From contig JAMKCH010041312.1 in the NCBI GenBank assembly GCA_023653785.1, positions 1-64,000 on the forward strand: a stretch of DNA of 64,000 bases, in the 5' to 3' direction. The notes below the pieces were generated by a model. It was not told the DNA's origin. It searched no databases and worked only from the letters and a program-made list of their open reading frames with translations. The DNA comes from Ophioderma brevispina (Eukaryota; Echinodermata; Ophiuroidea; Amphilepidida; Ophiodermatidae). The position numbers and the translations under genes are program-made. Of this stretch, positions 47,371 to 59,802 are shown piece by piece; position 1 is the stretch's first letter, and each line of letters starts with the position of its first letter.

Positions 47371-47423
47371 CTTTCATCATCTTTTTCTTCTCCAGTGGCG
47401 CCATCTTCAACTCCCCCAGATTC
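47371..47423 (-). CDS. LPIN: Small lipin linker exon
   Basis: Acceptor tttgtag and donor AG/GTATGA bound 53 bases encoding ESGGVEDGATGEEKDDE, an acidic linker. It begins in phase 0 after the KK of the upstream exon and leaves two bases, matching the one-base start of the downstream exon. Identity is by phase and position rather than conservation. Confidence 0.75.
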
Positions 47424-47689
47424 CTACAAATTTCAGCAAAGAATTTTTATATATTATTAGAGTAAAATGGAGTACTATTAAGATATATTTTATAAGTTAT
47501 AAATTTGTATCAGTCACATAAAATGATGTAAAAAATGTTCATACTCGTGCAGCATACAGTGTGTCCTGAAAAAAGTAGATGAACTAAACAAGCATACCTC
47601 TTATTGCAGTGCATTTGATTCTTACTTTTTCATTTTGAACAAGCCATATTTATCTTAGTATATGGCTGGGTATAAGATAGACATCTACC

Positions 47690-47713
47690 CCCCCCCCCAC
47701 ACACACACACACA
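47690..47713. repeat. C-run and (CA)n microsatellite
   Basis: A run of C followed by about nine ca repeats. At 47550 a single Tc1/mariner-like end (tacagtgtgtcctgaaaaaa) occurs nearby without a partner I could find. Confidence 0.7.
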
Positions 47714-48544
47714 GAGAACTGGTCCTCCAGCCTCAATGCTATTGTGAATGCAAAGTCAAGTGAAGCTACTATCAGGGATGTTAAGGCAGAGCCGCTGGCG
47801 GGGGTTCAGGGGCAGAAGATGCCCCTGAAGCCCCTTGGTTTTAGCATTTTTTAACAGAAAAACCTTCAATAGTAAGTACTGCAAAGTTTTAACTTTTCAG
47901 GAAAATAGCTCCAATGATTTGCAGAATCATTTAATTTTCTTATGTCTTTTTCTCTCGTTTCCATAACTTAATTTGCATTGTAGGATACACCAGGCATAAC
48001 ATGCATAAATCTGTTAAAATGGGACCATGATCTTCCGAAATAGAGTCCGACAAAAACAAGCCGTCCTTATCCTTTTTTCAATCCCAATTCCACTTCCACT
48101 TGTCCCAAACCTCAGCTTCAATTCTGTTAATGTTTGCAGTTCGATAAACTCCCATTTTGGTATTTAAAAAAGCTCAAATTTCCGATCGTTAACACACATG
48201 CGATACACAAAAGTTGCAAAATTCTACTCCACTTCTACTAACTCGACTACAGAGTTGCGGTTTCAAATGTGCTATTAGAATACACTCACGACCCAAACGG
48301 TGCGACCTAGGCATGACCAAGTTGACCCTAGGATGATGATGCCCTCTGTTGATGTATTTTCTTACAATAGCAGAGGGTGAAAGGCACGTTTCATTTACTT
48401 ACTTTTTTATTTAATAATTTGTTTAATTTTTTGTCCGGATTTTTTCTAGCTTCAAGTAAAAAATCTGGGACAAAATTGGGATTCCTAAAAAATCCGGAAG
48501 ACTTGCATCCCTGGCTACTGCTACAGGTCTCTCAACTTCCTTAC

Positions 48545-48649
48545 CTTTTTGGGTGTGGTTTGTCTAGATGAAGATCCACCCCATAACCAGGAGGTCAGGC
48601 TACGTTTGTTCTTGGGCATGTGGTCCTTTACTAAATTGGAAACAACCAT
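48545..48649 (-). CDS. LPIN: Lipin exon, MPKxxRSxxSW segment
   Basis: Acceptor cataacag and donor AAG/GTAAGG bound exactly 35 codons: MVVSNLVKDHMPKNKRSLTS then WLWGGSSSRQTTPKK. The MPKKxxRxWxSW motif is conserved in lipins just after the PxLP-type segment. Both boundaries are phase 0. Confidence 0.9.
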
Positions 48650-49525
48650 CTGTTATGGGGGAAAAGGAAAGGGAGAAATTCCATAAATACTGTAAGAGAG
48701 AAAACTTGGTGTAAATTCTGTATCTATTTAAAACAGATATTACACACAGGCTTTACAGCAAAGTTTTTAATATACTTTTTTGTTAGCATTCAATCATATG
48801 GTGCAATAGACAACTGCATAAGAAAACCCTATTAGTGAACATATTTTTTTTTCATACCAAAATAATGGAGACCTGATAACATGACCTTAAATGTTAGGGT
48901 TTACTTTCTAGTTTCCACAACCATTGAACATTTTTGAAAAAAAAAAATCCAATAAAACAGGACCAAATTAAAACAGCTAATCAGTATTGAATGACCAAAT
49001 AAATCGCTCTAGATAAATGGAGATAAAATTAACCACTTTCAAATGTCTAGATTGTTATAGCATGGCACCATTCAGATGGTTAATGGTACAAACATAATTA
49101 TACATATTGGTTCATCGATTTATGTGTCAAAGTTTTATTTCACAAGACACAAAATGACAATTTTCAAAGTTGCTGGTAGCAACTCGATGGATGTGCATCC
49201 GATTCACACACTAGCACATCCCTGCAATTTATTACTGTCAAGATGTGTAGGCCATGACTTTTGTCTATAAGTTTAACAGCAACACACTGGATTGAATTAT
49301 AAATGCTTTAAACTGGGAATAAAGGTGAATATTTTTGAACCGGTACTCTCTATGATGAATTGAAGACCAAAGATACCATTATTTTTGTATGGAACGAAGC
49401 CTCCGGCCTCATTCTTCCCCTTAAAATAATTGCATCGCCTTGGTTTCAATTCAGCAGAGCAGAGATCATACCGATTCCAAAAATAATACCTCTATTCTCT
49501 AAATCAAATACAGCTTAGTTCAGAC

Positions 49526-49632
49526 CTCCCAGGAGGGCTTTTTGAAGCACCCATGACATTATTCTTGGTCCGCAATCTGCAGTTGTAGAACTGTCGCCTA
49601 TCCTCAGCACCAAATTGGGGTTACTCAAGATG
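49526..49632 (-). CDS. LPIN: Lipin exon, NPNLVxRIG segment, indel-bearing
   Basis: After acceptor atcccag the minus strand reads ILSNPNLVLRIGD, followed in shifted frames by FYN, then PRIMSWVL and KKPSWE, ending at a possible donor GAG/GTCTGA. Lipins have DPNLVVRIGxxFYxWxxAAPxIMxxxxFQKxLP at this point, and the next exon (MVVSNLVKDHMPK) continues it in phase 0. About three single-base losses between 49595 and 49540 must be assumed. A short exon expected upstream may lie near 49957-50003 (SNEEFGRIKLT) but its phase does not fit. Confidence 0.65.
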
Positions 49633-50227
49633 CTGGGATTTTACAGAATTCGTCGTAAGAAATCTCGTACTTGTGGAATAAATCTGAGAATTGATAACGT
49701 AAATGTTATTTTATTGATCGACACTTTTGAAATATGTTTTGACAAGGTAAGAAAAGCTTACAGTGAATATTATAGATTAACCGATATTTTTATCTTACAT
49801 CGGATCGGGGCAATTTTTGCAAAAAATCGTAAAAAATCGGATCGGCAAAATATGTCAGAGTCTACCGATTCTCAACCGATATATATTGAATTAAAGAAAT
49901 GGACAAATAAAATGGGTTGTTTACCCTTTTATAGTAGAAACACGATACCCGAGATCTCAAAGTTAATTTTATCCTCCCAAATTCCTCATTGGAACTGTTT
50001 GCAAATGTACGCCCATACCTATTTATTATCACATCATTGCTAATTTCCAAGTTCAAAAATTTGAACCCAAGTGCTATCTTTAATATATGATGCATCGTGG
50101 ATCCAGCCTACTGCAAAAACTATCGGCCATCGATCGGCAGAGGAAATCCTGGATCGATTAATTCTATATAGTGTCTATTTTGATGGCTATTCTAGGTTTA
50201 TCATGTAATAAGCCAAAGTCGTCTTAC

Positions 50228-50299
50228 CAAGAGGTACTGTATCTTCATCTGCTTTAAGCCCGCCACACAATGACATGTCATTTTCCCTGGTAAATTTCC
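50228..50299 (-). CDS. LPIN: Lipin exon, SLCGG motif
   Basis: Acceptor ttatttag and donor TTG/GTAAGA bound 72 bases encoding KFTRENDMSLCGGLKADEDT then VPL. The LSLCGGL motif is a hallmark of animal lipins between the N-terminal NLIP domain and the LNS2 domain. The exon begins with two bases and ends with one, so a further exon must lie on each side. Confidence 0.88.
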
Positions 50300-50379
50300 C
50301 TAAATAACAACAATGTGAATATATCAAATTAAGTTAACTTCTAAGTAATATTGTATATTTTAAATTTCTTTCTAACCTA

Positions 50380-51479
50380 CAGTGTGGATTCAAAAAAAAC
50401 TCTACATCAGATAAAAAAATAATTAAAATAGTTCCAAGTGTTTTTGCTCAAATTTTTGGCTATGGTTATCAGAAGGAAACCAGGCTTTCAGAAAACGTTT
50501 AATTGGTGTCTTTGGCTTTGAGGAAGAATTTACGCCTATTTTGCTGAAGACTTAAATCCTGTTTTGGCCGATTTGGAAGCCAAAGAAAGATGCATCGTTT
50601 ACAGAGAGTAACATTGTCGTCAGCAGCGATTTGAGTACAAACATTTAACACCAAATTAATTGATAAGACATAGAAGTGGGAGAGTATTGAGTATTATAAA
50701 AATAATATCCCCGAGATTACCAAAACCATGCTCAGGTGAAAAAATGCTCATTTCTTTTCTCAATAAGAAAGTCAAATAGCTGGTGTAATACCACAGTTAC
50801 TTTGGTTCACAGGATTTCATGGTTTTTACCTACAACGACACTTGGAGCAAAGGAAACCATAGAAAGTTTTGATTCCGCTTAAAAAACAGCACTGCGAGAT
50901 TTGAATTTTAGTTTAATTCCAATTATTTTACAGAAAACTTCCGCTTTAGTCTGCAATTTAATGGACGCTGAGTAAGTACTGGATTGTGCAAAATAATTAC
51001 CTTAGAGATGTAAACAAAAATCTCTGAGCAGTTTCCTTATGTTCATGTACTGATACATGAGGAGTGATTTTTCAAATAACTGGCTCTTTATAATTGATGG
51101 TATTGTTTTTTGTAAGATATTTTACTTATAATTATGTTACCACATAACCATTTATTCAAACTGATTGTTTTTGTCGGAAAAATCGATACTATCTGAACTT
51201 GCATGTGTGAATTGTCCTTTGCTATAATGTTTTGTGGTATAACGTCGGTGTCAGTCTCTCCGGCATTGTATGGCTAAAATCGTGCCCAAAAACTGAATTT
51301 TTTAGGTCTCTTCTCCGCAAAATTGACTAGTTTCTTCCTCCCATGTCCCAAAGCCACCAATAACAATCTTCGATAGCTGTTTATCTCTGTAAACAACCAA
51401 GCAAACATTGAAAGCAAATAATTTTTTACACCTTGAAGAAAAAATCTTCCTGATGTATGGTTTTTAGTGACTCACACTG
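50380..51479. mobile_element. Tc1/mariner-like non-autonomous element
   Basis: Ends CAGTGTGgattcaaaaa and ttagtgactCACACTG form ~35-base terminal inverted repeats (shared tacatcag further in), and TA dinucleotides flank both sides (50378-50379, 51480-51481), the Tc1/mariner target duplication. 1100 bases, no transposase frame. A related right end is at 16680-16748. Confidence 0.75.
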
Positions 51480-51485
51480 TATAAT

Positions 51486-54278
51486 CACTTGTCAATTTCA
51501 AAATCGCCCCCGCCCTGGGGGTCCCGGACTAGCGTGGACTTGCCGGGAATTACATTTGCCTGTGTGACAACAAAACCCCCAGCCTTTGAGCCAGGGAATT
51601 TACACATTTTGCTGTTGTACACCCCCGCCTTTTGTCCCCGCTAAAGAAGCACGAAATCCCGGGTAGCCTGGCTTACATTTTTGTACATCCCCCGGCGTTC
51701 CTACCAGCCGGGCTTCGGTGTGATAATCCCCGTATATTCTCGCCAATTTGGGGGCGGGGACTGCTTTAAAAACTCCTGGTACATCCACGGCTCGGTCCCG
51801 CTTATGGCGACAACAGGTCTAGCTATATTAAATCATACTACATTTTGGATCGCCAGTGTCAGAACCGAGCCGAAATTACACCACATCGGAAGTTATGTTT
51901 GAGAAACAAACCTCGTTTAGTTGGTTTGTTTAAAAAAATCCACATTATCCCCCGGCAATATCGGACTAATAAACATAGCAGAGTAATATCTAAAACCCTG
52001 CATCATATCTGCCAACGGAAACTTCAGCCAAACAAGATCATCATGGTGATTGTCGCTTTGTCGGCCTACTCTGTGATAGTGACTTGCTAAAATAACTTGA
52101 ATATATATGCCCATGCCATACTCTGTCAGTGGGTATCAATATATTGCGACCCTGCCCAGGGGGAGGCACTCAAGCATCTTTGTTGGAATGCATGATGGAT
52201 TGCATATATGCCGCAGATAACAAAGTGAAAAACGTGCATAAAACACAGATATTTTGTAGTCTGCAATCACCATTTTTGGCTCCATTTAAATCGTATTGAC
52301 TACTTCCCCCGTTTTTTTGGAGGACGGTTTGCATCTTTCTGACAAAATTCTGAACAGAACAATCACTTAAAGGCATAACCAACAAATCTTCATTCTTATT
52401 CCTAAATTTGAGTTGAATTTTCCATGTCAGTTTCATGAGAAACGAAGATTTTTGTACAGTTCCCATAGTTACTTGGGCACGCAATTGCGAGCTATATCCC
52501 TCATGCGTGAGACTCGCGCCCATTGTGTGAGAGTTGACAACCCTGAATTATTTTACTCTGTGTATCCCAACACCTCATGTTTCAAGAGGGATTGCCAGCT
52601 CGCGCGCATTTGAATCAGTGGCGGATTTAAGGGACAGCAGTGTCAGCAGTTGCTGACCGGGCCCCCCTAAATTAATATTGCTCTCAGGGCCCCCCTAAAT
52701 TAATATTGCTCTCAGGGCCCCCTCAGACACCCTCTAGTCACACTAAAGTGCAACACTGCGCTGCGAAAGCGACGCTAAATTGCCCCACCTCAAGCTGCTG
52801 ACAGGGCCCTCCGCCACTGTTTGAAATGGGTTGTTATTTACACCATGGTTACACAAAGGTTTGGTTGAGTATTTTCGTTATTTATTTTTTTGCCGAAATT
52901 GTTATTTGTACTAGTGAGGTTTCTCAAATAAAATAAATAATTAAACTTCCTTCAGGCTGAGTCTGTTGTGATTTTTTAAAGGCGAATATATGATATAATC
53001 TGGACAAGTTATATTTCTAGGGCCTGGAAAAAGGGAGAGTTTATTATTTTCATTAAAAGTTGTAATACTACTGGTACCAAATTATGAGAAAAACAGTAGT
53101 TTGGGTAAATTTTTCAAATTCAAAGACACGTTGTTAAATATTTGATTTGAAAACATTGTGTTTCGCTTGAACAAAAAAGTTAACCATTCCAAGATCTTAT
53201 TGCCCAAGCCAACCAAACCCAACCCACTATCAATATTAAATGGTTACAATTTTACTTAAATCTTTCTTCACATTTTCAAACAAAAAAAGGAAATTTATGT
53301 GCAATTAAAATAGATTTGTTATACTTTTTAGATTTATTGAGCAAACTTCAATTTCCCCCCGTTCTCTAAATGTTAGACCCCAGGACCGGGGACTTGGCGC
53401 GCCTTGTGGTAAATTGAGCTGACATTTCGCAGGAGCCTGGACAGGCTGTACTCTTGGCTGAATGGCACGGCGGTTTAAAAAACTTGCAATCCCGATAAAA
53501 TGGAAAATTTGAATGGGAATAACACTGCCAAAACAAGTTCGGAAATCGCGATTACATTTAATTTTGATTTATATCGGAACATGTGGCACCTCGAGAAGTA
53601 TTTTGGGCTAACAGAATGTATTTCATGAACATTTATTTGTTTCCATAGCGATTCAATATTTTCATTTTCATATTAAAATGCCCGCATTTTATGCAATGAA
53701 ATGACAATATTCCTGGCATTGAGCAAGAAATATCAAATAGCTTTCACTACCTACGGTGATTTTATTAAATGAATCAGACAAACTTCTAGTAATTTCTTGT
53801 GATTCAGGTGATATTAATTTTTTTAAACATTTTCCTGTTGATTTTTGATGTTTTTCTGGCGATTTAACGTTGAAAATATTGATCCTCGGATTAGTTGATA
53901 TCTCGACCATGCGACGACGTGCGTGTGTGCTACTTGTATAGCTTGCCTTTCACGACATGGAAGAGATCGGACTGCAATGGTAGCTATATAAAATGGTGAT
54001 ATACTACAGATTTGACGGGCGACTCTGCTCACTGATAGCCTGGTTTTATATGGTGTGACACATGCGTTAAAGTCTCCGTTTATGTCCCGGCTTAAGTCCC
54101 AGCTATCATCAATGATTGTCCCGGCAGGGCGGGGACAAGCTAACGTACATTCCCGGCCAAGTCCCGGCTAACATCCCGGCTTGCGGGGCAATACTTTTTT
54201 GTACATGCCCGGCTATGTCCCGGCATATACCCCGCTATGTGCCGGGACCCCCAGGGCCGGGATTTAAATTGACAAGTG
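51486..54278. mobile_element. 2.8-kb element with cccggc subterminal repeats
   Basis: Left cacttgtcaattt...ccctgggggtcccgg and right ccgggacccccaggg...aaattgacaagtg are inverted. Each end carries many short tcccggc(t/a) repeats (54070-54250; the left end has a looser set to about 51790). No coding domain is recognised. 52657-52730 contains a 28-base unit (gggcccccctaaattaatat plus tgctctca) repeated two to three times. It begins only six bases after the preceding mariner-like element. No clear target duplication was found. Confidence 0.7.
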
Positions 54279-55366
54279 CATAAGGCAAGTGGTTTATAAG
54301 GCTTTCAATTTTATTTTTTTTGAACAAGTACCAGAGACATCTACTATAGTCAACGACAGATATAGCCAACCACTTACATGCATGCAAGGGCTGTCAATCA
54401 GGATGGCATGGGTTGTGATTGGATTGCTTTGCACATAGAGTTTGGGCAGGGCATGATCAAACAAAATATGCTTTTAAAATGTTATAAAGACATAATGATT
54501 CACACAAACCTGTACATGATAAGAATTTAGTAGCATTCCTTCTTTTATCTCTTTTTAACAATTTCTTAATTTCTTGTTGATGCAGGTTCTAGATGATTTT
54601 TTTCCTTCTGGAATCAGGGGCCAAGGCAAGTTCTACATGAATGTTATTGTCATGCTTTATGCCACTGTTGTCTGTACAGTAACCTGCCTGTCTATGAAAA
54701 TGCATCCATCGCATAACTAACAATAACAATGAGGGAAAAAATCCCATTGCCCAACCCATTTTTTATCCCAATATGCCATTACTTCTGTCATGAAGCATGT
54801 AATTTTCCGAACTTGATTTAATCAAAAAGAATATGTTGTGACTGCATTTGATTCTGTTTAACTATTTAGAGGTTAATGTCTGCATATTTTCAGCTTTGAG
54901 TGCATTGGCCAAAAATCAGTTTGACAAGAAATAATGACACAAGCCCCGCAGGGGTGCATGCCATGAGTCTGGTCAAACTGACGCAAGTGCATTGATTTTT
55001 GTCACTGCACGAGAAACTAAAAATATGCAAACATTAACCTAATTCATAAACGTTATTACAGCAGACATTTTCAGACAAAAAATCCAATGCAGTAAATGGT
55101 TCTAAGGAAAAGAGCCCACGCCTGCCCATAAAATGAATCAATCCAATGTTGCATGTAAACGTTTTAAACACACTGCGTACGCTCATTAACATACGCACCA
55201 TGCAATGACAAATATCTATTCATGATTTTTGTCCAATCTCATTTCTTCTTATAATAAACGTTTATGCATGTATATCGTTACATAGGTAAAAAAATTAAAA
55301 TCTACAACCCCCTACTTTTTCTGACCATCAAAAAGGCCACACCTTTCTAAAGGCCTAATCTCTTAC
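54279..55366. other. Intronic or intergenic DNA
   Basis: 54387-54480 repeats the 12483-12580 segment (gtcaatcaggatggcatggg, ttgtgattggatt). Nothing else is recognised. Confidence 0.4.
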
Positions 55367-55519
55367 CCGGCATCATCATGGTTCATTTCAACTGTGCCTG
55401 GTGACATACTGCCTACAGTGTTTGGGGACTGTGGTAGAGACGTGCCTAAATCCGACGATTTGTCTTCGTCTTTGGCATCTCGGATAGTACGAATTCGATT
55501 GGACGGTACTTGAACGGAA
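55367..55519 (-). CDS. Putative upstream lipin exon, disordered linker
   Basis: Acceptor cctttcag and donor GG/GTAAGA bound 153 bases with a clean frame: SVQVPSNRIRTIRDAKDEDK, then a Ser/Pro-rich stretch ending NHDDAG. The composition suits the low-complexity region between the NLIP domain and the SLCGG exon, and it lies 5 kb upstream on the same strand. It leaves two bases where the 50228-50299 exon needs one, so an intervening exon is required. It could belong to another gene. Confidence 0.45.
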
Positions 55520-55649
55520 CTGAAAGGTAGTATCAAGGTGTTCATACATCAAATTTGGTTGTTAATTAAAGTATTAGTTAGTAAGTTAATGGATATTAAT
55601 ACTGCCAATGTATCAGAGAGTTCACTTGTTCAAATCATGGGAAGGCAGG

Positions 55650-55755
55650 TACTCTCTGTGTGTGTGTGCATGTGTTTGTGTGTGCATGCATGCATGTGTG
55701 TGTATGTGTGTGTGTGTTTTGTATATGTCTGTACAAATGTATGCATGCATGAGAT
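55650..55755. repeat. (TG)n/(GCAT)n microsatellite
   Basis: tgtgtgtg and gcatgcatgcatg runs. A similar gtgcatgcatgcat lies at 56118-56136, on the far side of the foldback element at 55783-56076. Confidence 0.8.
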
Positions 55756-55782
55756 TAGTGTTAATTCTTTTATGTTAAGTGT

Positions 55783-56076
55783 ATATCGAGGGTTGACAAA
55801 CAGAAGGACGTAACTCAGTACTGACTAAATTGAAAAATTTCCTTTATTCCTACTGTAATAATCTACTGCTTTTTGAGAATTTGGAATAATTTTAAATAAT
55901 TTCTACTAATCAAATCTATGTCTTACTCAAAATGCACACATCTCATAAAGCTCGTAGATGGTACTGTACCAACTTATATAAAACTTTAGTAATGTGCTAT
56001 TATGAACAGCAGATTAAGAAATCCTTATATTTCTTTTCAGTGCTGAGTTACGTCCTTACTTTTCAACCCTCGATAT
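55783..56076. mobile_element. 294-bp foldback MITE
   Basis: atatcgagggttgacaaaca ... gacgtaactcagtactga is inverted at the right end as tcagtgctgagttacgtcc ... caaccctcgatat, giving ~40-base terminal repeats. The AT-rich interior has no coding sequence. Confidence 0.8.
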
Positions 56077-56229
56077 CACATTGTGCTTGTGTGTATGTTA
56101 TGATTCAGAGTGAGTGTGGGTGTGCATGCATGCATCAATTAAATGTGTTCCCGAGGACATAATAACAGGCATGCGTAACAAGTGCCATCTTTTTGTAATA
56201 ATGTTTGCAAGCCGATTATCAAATTAGCT

Positions 56230-56425
56230 CTCATCTTTTTGTTTTTGTCTTAACCTTGCTGCTCTTCATCTGACTGACTTGCATATGTGAGGAACAAGGC
56301 GGTTTCTCGAACCACAAGTCTCGCTGCTTTCGCGTATAGCGGTAAACAAAAGCAGCAACACCAATTGCAACTGTACAAGTATAGTGTTTCCCAAGAAGTT
56401 GTTGCAAATCAGTTAAGTGGAAGAT
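56230..56425. repeat. Left flank unit of C-rich array 1
   Basis: gtttctcgaaccacaagtct ... tttcgcgtatagcgg ... gaagattgcagatatccccc is homologous to 59640-59802 (ttttctcgaaccacagtctc ... gaagattgcagatatccccc), the flank of array 2. The same sequence therefore leads into both arrays. Confidence 0.85.
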
Positions 56426-59425
56426 TGCAGATATCCCCCTCCCAATACCCACCCCTCCCAATACCTACAACACCCCACCCCTATGCAACACCCACCCACC
56501 CCTTCCCCACCCCAACACCGCCCCCCCTCCCAACAACACACCACCTCACACCCCCACTCCCCCTCCCAAACACCCTGCAACACCCCCCCTCCCCCAACCC
56601 CCAAAATCAACCACACCGCCCTCCCCAACACCCCTGCACCACCCCCCCGCCTCTCCACCCACTCCCCTCCCCATACACCCTGAACACCCCTCCAATGCCT
56701 CGTCACCGCCCCCCCCTCCCCACAACACCTCCGCACACTACACCCACCACCCCCCCCCACCCCCCTGCCCTCAACCACACCCCCTCCCAACACCCCACCT
56801 CCCACCCAAACACCCCCAACACCCCACCCCCCCCCAACACACACACCACAACCCCACCCCCCGTACATTAATCCCCCCCTCCCAACACACCCTCCACCCC
56901 CCCTCCCCAAACCCCGCACACCCCCCACAAAACAAAAACCCCTCACACCCCCTCAACACCCCACCCCCTCTCGCTCCCAACACCCACACCTCTCAACACC
57001 CCACTCCCCTCCCCAACACCCTTAAACTACCCCTCAATTCCTCTTTACCCCCCACCCCTCCACAACACCCGCAATACCCCACCACCCTGCAATACCCCAC
57101 TCCCCTCCACCTTGCAACACCCCACCCTTCCAACACCCCTCCCAACACCCACTCCCCTCCCCAACACTGCCCCGCAACACCCCACCCCCACCCCAACACC
57201 CCACTCTCCTCTTCAACTCCACTCTCCTTCCCCAACCCCCCGCACACCCCACCCCGCCTCCCCAACCACCTCAACAGGACCCTACCCCCTCCCAACACCC
57301 CCCCAACAAATGCCAAGAAAAAAACACCCCCTCCCCAACACCCCTCAACACCCCACACCCTCACCACACCCCGCAAAACAACGCCACCCCTCTCCACACC
57401 CCGCAACACCCACTCCCCTCACACACCTGAAAACATACACCCTCAAGCCAATGCCGTCGTAACACCCCACCCCTGCACAACACGCCCCAATAGCCCCACC
57501 AACCCTCACCCACAGCCCCACCCCGCAACACACAACACCCCCCTCCCAACACACCTCACCCCCTCCCCAACACCGCTCACACCCCACCCCCACCCCCACC
57601 CCACTCTCCTCGCCCACACCCCAACCCCTCCCAACCACCGCCGACCCCCCACCCCCTCCCAACACCATGACTCAACAACCCCTCCCCCCACAACCGCACA
57701 CCCCACCCCACCCTCTCCAACACCACCCTCACAACCCATCCTCCCAACACACCTCCACACCCCACCCCCTTCCCCAACAACATGCGACAACCCCCCACCC
57801 CCTCCCCAACACCATCACGCCACCTCAACAACCCCCACCCCTTCCCAACACCCCACAACACCCCAACCCCCATCACACCCCACCCCCTCCCCAACACCAC
57901 CTATCACACCACCTCCACCCCCTCCCCAACCCCCCTCAACAACCCCCCACCCCTCCCCAACACAACCTTCAGACAAACCAATACCCACCACCACCTCCGC
58001 ACACATTGCCTCCTTAACATATATACCCACCGCCCTCCCACAGCCCGCCTCAACAACCCCTCCCCCACCTCCCCTCAACACCACAACACCCAGCCCCCCT
58101 CGCCAACCCACTGCAACAACCCACCCCCTCCCCAACATCCACCTGCACAATCCACCCCACCCCCTCCCCAACCAACACCGACACCCCCTCCCCCAACACC
58201 ACCACAACATCCCACCCCCCCATCTCCCGCACACCCCTAGCCACCACCCCCCACCCCCCCTCCCCACAACCCCGTAAACACCCCACCCCCTCCCCCAGTG
58301 ACCACCTCAACAAACCCGCACCCCTCCCCAAGCATCCCCCGCCTTCCCCCACACCCCTCAGAACCCCCAAAAACAACCGTCAACAACCCCACCCCTCCCC
58401 AACAACACTCACACACCCCCCCCCCTCCCAACACCCCCTCAACCACAACAACCCCTCCCCAACAACCCTCAACACCCACCCTCCTCTCCCAACACCACGC
58501 CGTCAACACCCCCCCCCTCCCAACACACCTCAACAACCCCACCCCCTCCCCAACCCACCACCACAACACCCCACCCCCCTCCCCCCCACCCGACCCTCAA
58601 CAGCCCCCACCCCTCCCAAGCCTACAACCTCACCATCCGCACCTCCCTCTCCACCACCACTCCACAACACCCCACCCGTAGCCCCCCCCAAACAAAAGAC
58701 CCCCGTCAACACCCACCCCCCCTCCCAACACCCCCTCCCACCCCCTCCTCCACAGTCCCCACCCCTCCCCACACACCTCAACACCCACCCCCTCCCAACA
58801 CAACCTCAACAACACACCCACTCCACAACAACCCGCAACACCCCCTCCCCAACAACCCCCTCAAACACCCCACCCCCTCTCCAGACACCCTCACACCCCA
58901 CCCCCTCCCGCAACACCCCTGCAGACAAACCCCACCCCCTCCCCAAACAGCCACCACCTCAACACCCACCCCCTCCCAACACACTGCACCCCCCACCCCC
59001 TCCCCAACAACGACCCCGCCACACCCCCACCCCCTCCCCAACACACCTCAACACCCCACCCTTTGCCCAACACACCTCACCACACCACCCCCACCCCCCC
59101 AACACCCCCTCCCCAACAACCCCCTCAACACCCAACAACACCCCACCGCAACAACCCAACCCCTCCCAACACCCCGCAACACCCCCCCCCCCAACCACAC
59201 CGCAACACCCCACCCCCCTCCGCAACACCCATCCCAAACACCCACCGCAACAACCCACCCCTCCCCAACACCCCACCCCCTCCCCCTACACAATTCACCT
59301 CCACATTCCCCCCGACCCCTCCCCAACAACAACCGCAACACCCCCACCCCCTCCCAACACCCCCCACCCTCGCCCAACACCCCACAACCACAAACACCAC
59401 GCACACCTACCCTACCCCACCTTCT
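56426..59425. repeat. C-rich minisatellite array 1 (~3 kb)
   Basis: About 100 degenerate units of ~29 bases built from cccctccccaacaccccgca and acaccccac, almost free of G and T on the plus strand. Long stop-free frames in both directions are a consequence of composition and encode Pro/Thr/His or Gly/Val/Trp repeats only. The complementary strand has dense G runs able to form quadruplexes. Confidence 0.95.
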
Positions 59426-59802
59426 CCATGTAAACACAGGAAATTATTGCATATCCAATGTAAACTTTTTCATCTATACAAACATCAATTACTCATATTT
59501 AATTATGTCAATTTGTAACACAAAATTCCCCTTTAATTGGCCCCACAGTCACTTTGACCTAAATTATATTCACACAAAAGATGAATGCGAGACTAGTTCT
59601 TCCTGTAGTGAAGAAATTTTGCTATCCGATGTACCGGTTTCAGCTATACACCAACAAGTCTTTTTCTCGAACCACAGTCTCGCCTGCTTTCGAGTATATC
59701 TGTCAGACAAAGGGCAGCACACCAGATTTCAACTGTAATGAGTACAGGGTGTTTTCCCAAAAAGTTTTGCAAGCAAATACAGTGAAGATTGCAGATATCC
59801 CC
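59426..59802. repeat. Unique-looking bridge between C-rich arrays
   Basis: The first half (attattgcatatccaatgta ... cacacaaaagatgaatgcga) matches 62110-62290, the right flank of array 2; the second half matches 56280-56425, the left flank of array 1. So this bridge is a right flank plus a left flank, and the whole flank-array module is tandemly duplicated. Confidence 0.85.

Noticed and set aside
56255..56279. Possible small lipin exon SQSDEEQQ on the minus strand
   Set aside because: Phase does not match the next candidate exon and the sequence is part of the duplicated array flank region.
56287..58681. Long proline-rich plus frames and glycine-rich minus frames
   Set aside because: Every frame on both strands is open because the array lacks T and G on one strand; no start context, domain or splice evidence.
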